64,000 bases of DNA from Mesodorylaimus sp. YZB2_4. Its lineage: Eukaryota; Nematoda; Enoplea; Dorylaimida; Dorylaimidae. Positions 39,456-62,589 of the stretch are shown here, one piece after another. Within the stretch, counting starts at the first letter, position 1; each line of letters starts with the position of its first letter. A program made the position numbers and the translations under genes. The notes under the pieces are model-generated. The model had not been told where the DNA came from. It saw nothing but the letters and a program-made list of their open reading frames with translations, and did no database searches. Location of the stretch: positions 1 through 64,000 of the forward strand of contig JASANH010000892.1 of assembly GCA_030248295.1 (NCBI GenBank), in the 5' to 3' direction.

Positions 39456-40886
39456 GTGATCAATGGATGATGGTTCCGTGAACTGTGCACATGTGTTCTG
39501 CCTGTTTCCAGCAGGTGTGTCCAGCAGAATTCTTGTTGTGACGAACTTAATCGACCCCTCTCACGTCAGTTTTTGCCACGACTGCAGCAGGAGTTTTCTG
39601 ATTGAAAAACTAATGTATTTCACGAGCTTCGCGCAACCAAAAAATCACATATTTTCATGACAATCTAATTATCACACTTTTTATATCAGAAAAACGTTGC
39701 ACCTGATGCATTATTCATCGCTGATTTCGGAAATCGCCCTAAAAAAGTTTTAGCTCCAGCTGATCAAAAGTTATATCAAGTTAACTTAAGGTACCCCCAA
39801 AATCGCTAAAATCTATGCCTGTGTTTTTCAGCCAAAGATTCCTCGAAAACTGCTCGGCCTGGAACAAACTTTTATACAAAGTTTTGTAGCTCATGAAATT
39901 TTCAGCAGGAATGTGTTATTAAAATTGAAAAACTTCATCTGCTAGCCGAGAAAATTTAGCTTGAACAACAAAAGCTGAGAAAATTCAAGAGAAAAACTAG
40001 ATTTGAGCGGTTTCTGAGGGCACGTTGCCTAAAAACGATACAACTTTTGACCGCCTAAAGATAAAAATTTTTTAAGGCAATTTTTGGAGGCAAAAGTTCC
40101 CTGGCTGCTTACATTCTCCAATGATTTTTCTACGCGCTGTGTGCGCACATCGGCTTTTGATGCTCAGGTTACGGCTGCTTATATCAAAAACGCCGCGCCA
40201 AAATATTTTCCCAGCCCTGCTGGTTCGGTGGGTATTGTTACCTTGTCAGCGGTTACCCCCCGTGCCAGTACATCTTCAAGTCACCTTATTCTTACTAGTA
40301 ATCTCACCATTAGAGTACGGATGTAGTGATTTGTCCCCTTTATAGTGAAGCTGTGTATACAAAGAATAAAGCTTGGATTCAGGTAGAAAGTCGCTCACTT
40401 CAAAAAATGGGGTGCTAATAACGGGCAGCGGAAAGTGAGCAGCGCATCGATTTGGTGCTCTATTTGCCTAGTGTGAAAGGCGTTTAGAAAAATGGCCTCG
40501 TACCTCCACAAAATGGCAAAAACCTTCACCAAAACCTCCACAGACCAGTCCCCGCCACAAAAACCTTCACTCGGCCAAAATCCTGTCGACAATGACACGG
40601 AACCTTCACATCAGGCAACCCTGCTAGTAGTTCCAACTCGCGACAATACCTGCCCTAGAAACATCAACTGAAGAGGTTGTCGTACTCCAGCCAGGGAAGA
40701 GTATCGATTGCTTTCTCCCACTCGCCCTGGCCTGCAGCAGCGGGGGTTACATTCTTCCCATTGCCAAGAAAAGCGACGAACCCATACATCACGAAACGCT
40801 TTCGCAAAATGTACGGTACCCGCACGCTGGCGGCTAGAGGGCTAGTCTGGGTGTTGGAAAACACCGCCCGAACTCCAACGAGCGAG
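39456..40886. other. Intergenic between V4 and copy C
   Basis: No gene is seen. At 40700-40745 a stretch (ATCGATTGCTTTCTCCCACTC) resembles repeat sequence near 14365 in copy A. Confidence 0.4.
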
Positions 40887-41563
40887 TTGACCGGCTTACT
40901 CGCTTGGGGTAAGTTGCTTGAATATCATGCATGACAAGGTTGGGCAGTTGACTGATTAGATGAGCAAGGAAATTGTAAAATCGCACATTGCTGAAACCTT
41001 GGAGCCAGAACAAAAGGGAGGACATTGTTTGCAGGTGTTCACGTGGCGAGCATGCTGGAGATGGAATTGGTGTCGATGGAGAGGATCATAGAGTACTCGA
41101 ATGTGGAGTCTGAGGTGAGTGGGTTTGTGTCGAGTGAGAGTGGCCAGTGATGTATGTTATTCCAGGCCCCCTGGACGTTGGCTCAGTCGTCAGTGGCCCC
41201 TTCATGGCCGTCCCAAGGCGTGTCTTGTTCCACCATTACGGCACCCGCTATCGGGCCGGCTTGCCTTTGGTACTGCGTGATTTCACGGCTGATGTGCGTC
41301 CAATGGAGAAGGTGAGTGTTGAGACTTGGCTTGTGGTGTCCCCACTTCGAATGGTGTAACACATGCTCGATTGGCACCTCGACCAGTCCAGTTGATGTTT
41401 CACCAGTCTCGGACTGCCAGAAATATGCTGCTCTAAGTTTTGTGCAACGTAAGGTGCCTGCGGTGCCTGAGGATGGATAAAGGTCCCACCTGAGTCAGGC
41501 ACCAAGACTCGGGAGGCGACAGCCAGGCAGGACACAGGTGGTGAGCGCGTGTTTTGGTAGCCA
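40887..41563 (+). pseudogene. ABCC fragment, copy C
   Basis: It contains the 22-nt micro-exon (40887-40908), the 80-nt exon encoding HVASMLEMELVSMERIIEYS (41035-41114), and the next exon (41166-41311), which is 146 nt against 147 in A and B: one C is missing in CCAAGGCGTGTC, breaking the frame. Intron 30 follows and stops just before the acceptor of the NBD2 Walker A exon. Its intron sequence agrees with copy B (for example GATGGATAAAGGTCCC) where A differs. The fragment lies tail to tail with B and cannot encode a transporter. Confidence 0.87.
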
Positions 41564-42253
41564 ATATTTCAATAAAATACAGTTTTTTGAGCGCTTTGCA
41601 AGCTTAGTCAGATCTAAAATCGTTTCAATTTTCATCGAAATCCATCCAGTACCTGATAAGCGACGGATAAAAAAGCGACTTTCTTGGAATTACTTTTCAG
41701 AAATCCCTGGATCGGCCGATCGAGGGGGTGAATCGTCGGGTCGGGTGATCTTGAAGGTGAGCATATGTAGTCCACACATGAAAAGAAAGTTAGTATACTT
41801 GGTTTGGTTCAGATCCGCATTCCTGTTTTCGAAAATGCGGAAATCGAATTTTCGTAGAAACTTGAATTGCAAACAGACGGCCAAGATGTCCTGCATCCAT
41901 CTCCTTTTATCACTTTACCATGACCCTTTTCCTGTTTCATCCAATACGCTAAATTTGCGTTCTAAAATCAGCGTGTACCAAAAGCTGCTACTTGCCATCT
42001 AACCGCGGCATAAACTGCACACAATGCTGATTTACTGCAACAGGGACTATTCATAATGCAAAAAGTTGCGTGTTCACAAAAACTTGGTAAAAACTACTTT
42101 TAACTAAAATTCTAAAAAAGTAGCCAAGTACTTGTAAAAGTGCTTAAAAATGGTACTCGTAAAATCCCGATCACATGTGCAAACTATAACAATTTACCAA
42201 CGTACTAACAGCTGAGGTGACGACTGTCCTTTGCACTAGACTGACTGACTGTT
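41564..42253. repeat. Repeat at the copy C breakpoint
   Basis: 41585-41690 matches 56650-56745 and 63435-63530 (shared words GCTTTGCAAG, GAAATCCATCCAGTA, GAGCGACGGATAAAAA-like). The repeat starts where copy C ends, so it may have mediated or healed the rearrangement. The rest, up to the copy B stop codon, has no gene. Confidence 0.65.
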
Positions 42254-53564
<11,311 letters not shown>

Positions 53565-54334
53565 TCTTGCGTTACCAAAATCGAACGTCTTTCACCTTTC
53601 GACGCTCGATAAACACTGGCGACCGATTCGCCCAGTTGAGTTATTTTTGTTCGAAAAGTCGACGTTGCCCGCAGTTGTGCAATCGGTTCCGCAAACACGG
53701 TTCCCACGTCGATAGAAGGGGGAAGGTAAATATTGCTACATCTTACAATTTATGCTAATGCACACGCCCACAAAAGGAGTGCTAGACCGGAAGATAGTGC
53801 ATTCTTTATTTGCTAAGCAACTTGACTTTGTCCAGCTAGTTGACGGTCGACTGTCGGCAGCATTTCCCGCCATTTTGATATAAGCAGTGTTGTCTGCTAG
53901 AAAAGTTGCGGAAAGCGCGGGAAATCAAAGTTTGAAAATTGTGTGGGGTTGCAAAATGTTCTTGAAAACCAGGTAAATTGTGGCTACCATCTTCCAGAAA
54001 TATTAGCTCTGGTAATGTGCTAGGAAAAGAGTTCAGTAGTCGAATAAACTGCTGTATAGTTGATAATTTATGTTTTTTTCTCGATCCGTCATCTTTAGAG
54101 TAGTTCCACAAGTAACTAGCATAGCGCACTGGAACATGCTTCGGGGTAGGGTCAAACACGTTTTTCAATCAAGAGCCAGGGATGGCCCTTGACCAATTTT
54201 ACGACCATGCGCAGGCCCCCTCACCACCACAGCATGGAGCAGGATCGAAAACATTGCGATGAGAATCGACTTGACTGGCGCTATGACGCTAGGCCGCAAG
54301 ACACTGGGCCTCAGACATAAGGCACGGATGAAGG
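53565..54334. other. Upstream of copy B
   Basis: The copy B promoter should lie here, but no motif is assigned. An open minus-strand frame at 53836-54168 (110 codons) has no recognisable domain. Confidence 0.4.
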
Positions 54335-55581
54335 TAGCGTTGATACAGTTTTGGAAAAAAGATTTAGTTCCAGTTTCAGTCAAGTTAACTGAATCTCCGA
54401 ATAGATTCAGTTTCAGATTCAGTTAACTTGATCTCAAAAGATTCAGTTAACTGAATTTAACTGAATGATTCAGTTTTTCTGAAAAAGCATTTCGCATCAA
54501 GATGTGAACACTTGGCGAGAACAATCTCCACTTTTCTTCAGTCAAATAACTACTCTTCCGCATTTAAGACTTTAAACAGCTCACAAGGCGCAGTGAAGAC
54601 CAAAGTCAACACTAGAGGGTCCTTTACGAGCACAGCGATGCACGACCATGTCTCGGCAGTCCACCCACCAGCAAATCCGCAGACAGACCAGGTACCTGAA
54701 CCTTGTAAGTGTTCTAATTCTAATGCCATAGCTCATGATTGTAATTTCTTTTGGTCCAAAAGAAAGCTCTGCGCAAAATATTTCGCTCGTTTAGGCAACT
54801 ACTCAGCAGAGGTCAGCGGTCGATGTCCTGCAAATTTTTGGAAACATTCTCGCTTCGTCGGGTCTTCTGTGCAAAAAAATTCAGAACCAGAAGCCTGGAA
54901 GACGGATCCGAAGCCCATAGCCTGAACAGCGGGTTCAAAAGAGCCTTGGGAGTCTTTCTCAACTTTCTGTCGCCTCACAACACACGAATTTAAAAAACCC
55001 CGCAAGATTTTAGGAGCTGACCGCTGCTGACGATAACATGAAGTAAGCATGTCAAGTGCAACTTACTGGTTGGCAAAGCTTTATAAGATCAAAAAGATGT
55101 AACTTTAAAATGTTTGTAATAAAATGATTGAAAGTGAAGAAACCCTTTTTCATAAACTGTACTTACTTTTATTTTGTGGTACTGTACCGACTGCTTTTCA
55201 ACTTGGACCTCGCCTAGCTTATAACTCTGTCACTCGGCGCTAGCCTGCAGGAAATGATGAAGCACTACAATATTCGCGAAGATTTTGCAACATCTCTCCA
55301 CATTTGGACCAAATTTCGAATGGATCGATTTTTTACTAGCGTTTTGAGGATAACAAAATACACCTCCAACTCGCGATTAAGATGATTCAAACCAGCAATT
55401 CGTCTAGCTGCGTTTCGTTTCTCTTTGAGATCTGCACGAGCATCCGCAAACAGATTACTAATTTTCAAAAGAGTAGTAACTCGAAAACTGAATTTAACTG
55501 ATTCTAAAAAGATTCAGTTACAGTTAAATTCAGTTTTGGCGAGGAGATTCAGTTTCAGTTTCAGTTAACTGTAACAACGCT
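54335..55581. mobile_element. hAT-like DNA transposon 3 (1247 bp)
   Basis: Perfect 8-bp duplications GATGAAGG flank it at 54327-54334 and 55582-55589. Ends are inverted: TAGCGTTGATACAGTT on the left and AAGCGTTGTTACAGTT on the right read from outside (14 of 16). Subterminal arrays of TTCAGTTAACTGAAT-like palindromic words lie at 54365-54480 and 55485-55575. The interior has two short frames (54512-54925 +, 55265-55468 -) without recognisable domains. Confidence 0.85.
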
Positions 55582-55789
55582 TGATGAAGGACGCAAGACA
55601 ATAGGCATCCTGCGTCCTTGCACCTATCCAGCAGTTACTAGATCGATTCAAGGTCGACACCGCCCGTCCATTGTTGGACTCGCGAGGTCAGCTATTACGA
55701 AAAATCGCTGCCACGATCAGTAGTTCTCTTGATATTCACGCAAAAAAAGCAGCTTCTGCTCAGACATTTTTCCTAAACCGTGATTGCGC

Positions 55790-57090
55790 TGAGCAGTGGC
55801 CAAGAAGACCAGCCATCCTAAAGCCCTCCTAGTGCCCTGGTTCCACTGTGGGCATTGGCTGGTCTAAAAGTTTCGAGTCTGTCATCACAGACTTTTTTGT
55901 AAATAATAAGACCGTTATTCGTCTCTGTTACAAACTAGTTTAGCCAAAAACACTTGTTCCTGCATAGATTAACTGAGAGAATTGAGTGACTACCATTCGC
56001 ATTCTTTTAAACCTCAGAAAAACATAAACCTATACCGAACGTGGACCCCAACTCTTTCAGATAAACTGCTCAGATTTTTTGCAAATGTACTTAAATATAC
56101 AAGCGGGATGGAAAACAGCAAAAGAACCTACTTCTTTTATGCCTCTATCAAACCCAATACCTAATCTCGGATTGCGCAAAAAATTCTAAGGTTACCCTCA
56201 TATTCCTTCTTCACAATATCGTTCCTCTGTCCCGTGGAAAGAAGAGAAACTCTGCCCAAGGAGAACTAGTCTATGTTCAGGGTGGTCTTATCTTTAATTT
56301 CCCCCAGAGCACTCCCTCCGAAGCTAAAACGGAACACTGAGGATCCTCAAATCTTATCAACTCATTATTTGCACGAATGTTTCTCAGCAATAATTCTCCA
56401 CATCAACTAAAAGATGTCCTGCACACGGAAACTCCGTGCACATCAATTTATATTCGTTCACATATTCAAGCGGCAAATTTATTCGGGTAGGTACAGCACA
56501 CCCAACCTTGTGTGAGCCCGCTGAGCCGTCAATGGCGGCGCGCCTCAGCTCGTTCAGTTGATGTTTCTAAACCCCGCGCCGAAAAAACGCCAGCGCCAAC
56601 TACACTTTATGGTCTATAACTCAAGAATGACTGAACCGAAAAGTTGGCTTTTTGCAAGCTTTGCAAGATAGGTCAGATCTACAACCGTGTCAATTATTAC
56701 CGAAATCCATCCAGTATCTGACGAGCGACGGATAAAAACAGCTAAAACAGTGATTATTTTAAGAAAAAGCTTCCGGAAATTTAAGTTTCAAAAAAATGAC
56801 CGTCAAAAGGCAGAGTCCGAAAGTTTCAGCTTTTAGAAAAACTAACATTTACATCTGTACGACCTCTGCTTGTTGATCTAGGCACATGTTGTCTCCTCCT
56901 CCTCGTCTTCTGTCGCAGAAGCAAGAAATTTGATACAAATTGGCACGATTGTAGATTCGTTTGATTCTGAAAAGTGTTCGAAAATTCAAAAATTTTCGTT
57001 CAATCGTTCTCAAGTTATTAGCCGGCGAAAATCGTCCTTTACCATTAGGCGTCTGGTTGGCTGGTCTAAGCAGGCTCTACCGAGTCTGCT
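55790..57090 (+). repeat. ~1.3-kb dispersed element, copy E1
   Basis: Nearly its whole length matches 62590-63915 in the same orientation. It begins AGACCAGCCATCC, contains the hairpin word AGTCTGTCATCACAGACT near 55880, later GTTCAGTTGATGTTTCT (about 56555) and TCAAAAAAATGACCGTCAAAAGG, and ends TTGGCTGGTCTAAGCAGGC. No coding capacity is seen. Pieces occur in copy A intron 26 and at 41585. Confidence 0.75.
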
Positions 57091-58412
57091 GAAACACATT
57101 TAACTTCCACGCCACACCTCGCCAAAGCAGAGCAGAGAAAACTGTAGGAAAAGACCAAACATACAACGTTATGGTTTGTACTGGTACCCTACAGTATGTA
57201 CATAAAAGTGCAAAAGAGGCTGACATGTGTTCTTTTAGGGCAGCCTTCAGGAAAGGTATGTTGGAGTACTGTATTATGACAGGTTCTAGAGCTAGCAGAC
57301 CGACTTGGCCGTAAGGTCTGCCAGCATACATATGAAGATTAAGCGTCGAAATGGTTGCACCCTTCTGAAGGTTGGATACAAAGTCACACTTTGTCAGACC
57401 TAGCCCGTTTTTCAGGTACTCTGGCAATGGGAATGGGACTGTTATGACCCTTCCTACAAACTGTAACAAAGTTGGTTACTGCATTTCAGAAAGCCTTGAT
57501 GCGTCGACTATATATCAATTTAGTTACGTACGAGTACCCGTTTCATTTAATGGTGATGACCTCGTCGATTAAACAGTGCTTTCTGGATTTTTCCAGCATG
57601 CCTTTGCGATTATACAGAATGCGCCTCTTCAGCTCTCGAATTGAACTGATTGCGAAACAGAAGAGCGAAAATTTTAGAATTTCTCTGAAACGTACCACGT
57701 TTACATAAAATGATGGACGAGCCATGCCCGCTTTTTAAAAATGACTTCTAGGAAGCACTGCTCATTTTCGCATTCATTCGATTCAGAAAAAACAGGAAGA
57801 CGAGTGAGTTTTGGTCCAAGTGGCATTATAAGGTGAGCTTGCTCCACATTTAGGTGGTAGTGGTAAGCGCCAGAGAGGCGCGTCACGTTTGTTGTTGGCC
57901 TGTCTTCCGCTGCTGTACTTCCTACCTTCAGTCTGGACCAACAAACAGGGAACAGCGCCAATGTTCCTTCTTAGACTTTCAGCGCTGTGCGGGTGTTCCC
58001 AGCACGTGAATTGTTATGTCGTGCCCTGCTCTATCCGATATCATATCAGGTATAGCGAAAACATTGCTTTCCAAAACTGGTTTCAGGTAAGTTGGAATGG
58101 CCTGGACTGGACAATGTTAGGTTCGCGAAGTGCTTCAGTCGGTTCGTGAAACCCCGACTCATACATACATTCGACATTGGCTACTAGTTACTAGCACCTG
58201 GCCCGCTGCCCGCATAATTGTGCGCGACCTACTCGAGTCGGCATAGTGAACTCTGTACATTGCTATTGTCCATATTGCTTAAGCCGCCTGGACGAAAGGT
58301 GGATACCACCTGCCAAAAGGCGTGCTGCCTTGCATGAGTTATGTCCAACATAACGTTACATACATCTACTGTGCGCACGGGCATCTCTCGTGTTGTTACT
58401 TTTAATTTTTAA
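57091..58412. other. Intergenic, nothing recognised
   Basis: Short open frames on both strands show no domain. Confidence 0.4.
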
Positions 58413-59105
58413 GCCACAGATTGTGACAAGAACTTGTCAAGTACTCGACAAACTTCATTAATTCAGCCGATTTTCCCCTCAGCGAGGGTGTGACGCGGCC
58501 CACTCTAACTTCAGGCTCTTCTTGGCGTCTTTATGGGAAGTACATTTGCCGAGGGCTTCTCCTGCCAGCACTAGCGTCCTTGGAGGACAGCGAGAAGAGA
58601 TGGACTTACTGTACAGTTGTACGTCTGTTAAAGTAGGGGTGATAAAACTGCTAAGCCTTGTAGGAGCGCAAGTATTTTGAAAACGCAAGTCACTGTACTA
58701 CAGGCCATGTCTGTAGAACTGATACAACAAGGATACTCATGCATTTAAACTCTCGACTGACTGAAACCGCCGCCAAAGTGGAAAATTTCGGAAACCCAGC
58801 CACGAAAAGCTTATCAGTCCCGCGAACATGGGCCGCTAGTCACGCAGCTGGTGGGAGGTCGCAGGCACTTTCCATGGCCACCGAAAAAACTTCAGTTTGC
58901 TTTCTCTGTGCGTTCGATGACGCGAAAATGGAAAATCGGACAAGAAAGTTTTCTACCTTTCTCCCTCAAATACATTCAAATGTTGAAAGTTACGTGTATT
59001 GCCATATAGTGTTCACCATCCTGCACTTTCCACAAATGATTTCTTGACAACATCACGCATGAAAGTTTGTCGAGTACTTGACAAGTCCTTGTCACAATCT
59101 GTGGC
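58413..59105. mobile_element. MITE with 43-bp terminal inverted repeats
   Basis: The 43-bp ends (58413-58455 and 59063-59105) are inverted copies with one mismatch. They start GCCACAGATTGTGACAAG and contain the quasi-palindrome TTGTCAAGTACTCGACAA. The 690-bp body has no transposase domain. I see no clear target-site duplication. Confidence 0.85.
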
Positions 59106-60321
59106 AGGTGCGAAACACTACTCCTGTCTCATATCCTCAGTTTTGTTTCCTCGGTTCTTCTATCCACAAATTCACACTATGTTACTTTACTCTGATGCTG
59201 AATCTGTTCGTGAGTTATATGGCATATGATCAAAAGAAGCCCCACGAATGCATAAAGATCCTTGTGCAGACAAATGGTCTCACTCTACGCTTTTCCCCAA
59301 TCATCGTTTCTCCTCTAAAGCTAGCTCGGAATATTTATTTTGGTTCTTTCTGCACTCTTTCTGCAGGGCAGTTTGGAAATCAACATGCGCGGTAGCTGCC
59401 TGTTTAGCCCAGCCACACAGACGCGCAATGTTAAGCGGGCAACTTTGATCGTTCATAACTCGCCAAAGAATCAACAAAAATGCACAAAATTTTGGGGATG
59501 AGCTATGTTTGTCAGGGCTAATAATCGTGCAAAATTTTGTTGGAAATGGCTCAGACGATCTGGAGATCCAAAATGCATGTTTTGCTGTTCCAAAGATGAC
59601 GACGACGAAGTACTTAAGTCCTGTCCACAGCGATAACCACTAAAGCTACGGACAAAAGAGTTGGTTTTTCTTAAAGCTCTTATGGCGCGAATTATTTTTT
59701 TGAGGGTGTGATTAAAAGATGCGCTAATTAATTTTTTGAGCTCGAAAAACTGGATTTTTTACGCATACCACCAGCAGGCGGAATATATTTATTAGCTGTG
59801 CGGCGCGCTCTGTTTCCGTTAGCCGTAGTTATTCTTCATTGAAATTACTGGCCGAGACGAGTGTTCTGTTCTGTTTAGTTTGGTGAATCAGTTGGCTTGC
59901 TTTTTATTGTTTTGATTTAAAAGCCCTAAATTTTTGACAAATCCACCCGCGATCTAAATTTTCTGTAGCAAAGAATATTGATGCCGTGTGCCACCAGAAA
60001 ATATCACTGCCAGTAATATTTTCTGGTGGTAATACATATTAACTAATGAGTAAAATCAATTCGTAACAGAAATATTAATTACGGCACCGCCGCAACCTTC
60101 AGTGGAGTGCTTTGAAAGTTAGAAAACCCCTGCCTAAAACAGCCACAATAGTTGCCTGTTTAGCCCAGCCACTCTGGAACTTACGCGCAGTAGGCCACAG
60201 TGACAGAGCATAACGGGGCAACCTTCTTTGAACGAAATTTGCGTCAGCACAGGAGAACTAGACGGCAAATTTCTTCCATCTATTCTGAATTGCTAGCCCA
60301 AGTGTAGGTGCGAAAAAGTAC
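59106..60321. other. Intergenic, nothing recognised
   Basis: No gene is seen. TATTTTCTGGTGG at about 60015 and its inverse at about 59992 form a small hairpin around CACTGCCAG. Confidence 0.4.
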
Positions 60322-61090
60322 TATTATCTCTAAAAAAATCTGTTATCAGACAACAAAAAGGCAAGCCCAGCCACCCTACTCTAAGCAAATGCAAGGCGAG
60401 ACGAGGTTTGTTGGGCTCCCTCGGCGGCGTTTGTAGGAAAATTGTGATCAAACAATTGCCACACTGCCACTAATAAAAAGTGTCCCCTACCTCAACCACT
60501 TCATTCAGGGAATAGAGAGATGGCAACACAAGGGCCGATGGTCGTACTAGTGCAGAAGGTTGTACGCCTAAGCTATTAGCATGCTGGCTACACAGAAGCT
60601 GAACTTCTTGTTCTAGTATCACTGGGATGGTGCTAGACATACAGCACTCGTGCTCTCACGACAGATGCAACCTTACTGCAGCAAGTCGTCGCTGTTTTTC
60701 AAGTAAGTTCGAGGCAACAAAAAGGAATCGTACTCCAAAATTGCAAGCTTCCAGACTTACTCCAAAATACGAATACTGTAATTATACTAGTGCGAGTACT
60801 GCCTTCGGTGAAAAACAGAATAAAACCCCGCAGGGAGTCGACTCCACGACTCCACGATGCACCGAGTACATAAATTAGACATGCATTATGGGTGAGTGTG
60901 GGATTGCGATTGTGAGCCTCGCCCTGAAGGCAACATAAACGTAGGTATATCACGTCCACATAAGTATCCCACTCGAGCATGTGCCGCCGAGGAAGCCCAG
61001 TCAACCCCGTCTCGCCTTGCATTTGGTTATAATAGGTTGGATGCGCTAACGTTTTTGTTGTCTGATAACAGATTTTTTTAGAAATAATTT
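60322..61090. mobile_element. Element with ~100-bp imperfect inverted ends
   Basis: 60325-60425 and 60985-61090 are inverted copies, with shared words AAAAAAATCTGTTATCAGAC, AAATGCAAGGCGAGACG and CTCGGCGGC. The 550-bp interior has no recognisable protein. It is probably a non-autonomous DNA element. Confidence 0.65.
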
Positions 61091-61314
61091 CTCTTTGCAC
61101 CGCGCATTCTTACAGTACAGTGTACAAGCTGACCAAAAATTCAATTAGGTATTTTTTGACGCGTATCAACTCCAACCCACATAAATTTAACTGGAAACAC
61201 AATTAGACTAAGATGGCTCCTCATCTCAATAAGGGAGAAATAACCCACCTCTGTCGCAGAAAGGAGTGTTTTGTCAAAAAAAAACATTTAGCCGCTTCCA
61301 ACTGCTTTTTATGA

Positions 61315-61639
61315 TTAGAAGCGACACCCTGAACAGGAAAATTGCGATCGTTCTTCGGCCCATTGCTGCTCTCGTCGTTCAATTGCACTTCGTCTTGACT
61401 CGGCATGACGTCTGGCACTGTCTGCCTCTACGAAAGCGGCAACAGCACGTTCGTACGACTCGGACACTTCTTGGCGGAGTTGTTTGGCCTGTTTGAACCG
61501 AGATGAGCTGTCGTCGAGCTGTGGGGGGTAGTCGGTCGCGCTCGTCGGGGGGCGGATCGACGGCCGTGATCTGAACAGTGGACTCTTTGACGAGATTCTC
61601 GTCGGTGGCCTGATCAGCATTTGGCGGCTGATCGGCCAT
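61315..61639 (-). CDS. Possible small coiled-coil protein, frame broken at a C run
   Basis: From ATG at 61637-61639 the frame reads MADQPPNADQATDENLVKES to a CCGCCCCCC run near 61552. One base fewer there would continue into SATDYPPQLDDSSSRFKQAK and a charged, heptad-like helix (YERAVAAFVEADSARRHAES, REQQWAEERSQF) ending at 61315. The composition looks coding, but I do not recognise a family, and the frame upstream of the ATG is also open. It may be a real gene with a homopolymer error or part of a mobile element. Confidence 0.35.
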
Positions 61640-61909
61640 TCGGGCAGAATATTCGGCGAAATCGATGAGTGGCTTGCAAAGCCTGGCTAGTATCGGGCGG
61701 GAGTGAGGTGGAAAATCGGTGGCTAGGATGCATGGCTCACACGGGTTGGAGACCGGCAATGGGAACCAATGTGAGACTACTTGTCTCACAGAGAAGGTTT
61801 ACTACTCGACCGCGCCGAACACGCACAGGCATAACACTGATTAGTATCAACGAGCATCGACCCAAAGGCAATAGTGCACCGGCACAAAACAAACAAACAT
61901 CACGTCATT

Positions 61910-62005
61910 TCCAAAAAAGTCTGTTATCACAGACTCAAAATTTTTTAGACCAGCCAATGCACACAGTGAAACCAGGGCTTGGAATGGCTGGTCTATTCGG
62001 CCACT
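61910..62005 (+). repeat. Double-hairpin repeat module
   Basis: AAAAGTCTGTTATCACAGACT forms one stem-loop and AGACCAGCCA ... TGGCTGGTCT a second about 50 nt long. Related modules occur at about 15148-15228 (+), 55796-55890 (-) and 62608-62680 (-). Confidence 0.7.
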
Positions 62006-62404
62006 ACTAAGCGCAACAATCGCTTAGGAAATACGAGTATGTATGAGCAGAAGCTGCTTTTTCTGCATGAATAGCAACAGAACGACTGATCCTGGCAACA
62101 AGCAGAGGATCATTTAATCCTATGCTCGAGGTCCACAAAGTGGGCTGGGAGTGTCTAATTCGCGGGCTATGCGTAGTAGCGCTTGCTCTTATTGTTAGTA
62201 GGAGTGTTCGACTAGCGGCAAAGGTAAATCATTTTGTGTCATGTGTCCGTTCATTCTCGAGCGGTTCAGTACTGATATGATAAACCATGAGCATGAACAT
62301 AAAGTTGGAAGAAGGGGGAGGGGGAGATTTTCCAGTGCTCTTGAGGCTAGGCATGTAACGATAAGCCATATCACTTCACTCGCAGCGCTACAGCTTTGGC
62401 GTAT

Positions 62405-62589
62405 TTAGGTTGCTCGTGTGAAACAGCACAGCTGCCTTTTGGGAGTCTGTCTGAAAAGCAGCAGTGCACAGAACACAAGCTTTTTGGATTTGACGCTGAC
62501 ATCCCAATGCATACATACAGTATGTGTGTGTGAGCAATTACAAGCTGTGTGCGCAGCGCCTAACATGTTGGGACACTTCCCTTTTTTCT
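62405..62589 (-). repeat. Left extension of E2 shared with copy A intron 26
   Basis: Reverse complement of about 15240-15415: shared words include GAACACAAGCTT, CAATGCATAC and AACAGCA(C/T)AGCTGCC. E1 lacks this part, so E2 is either longer or a composite. Confidence 0.6.
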
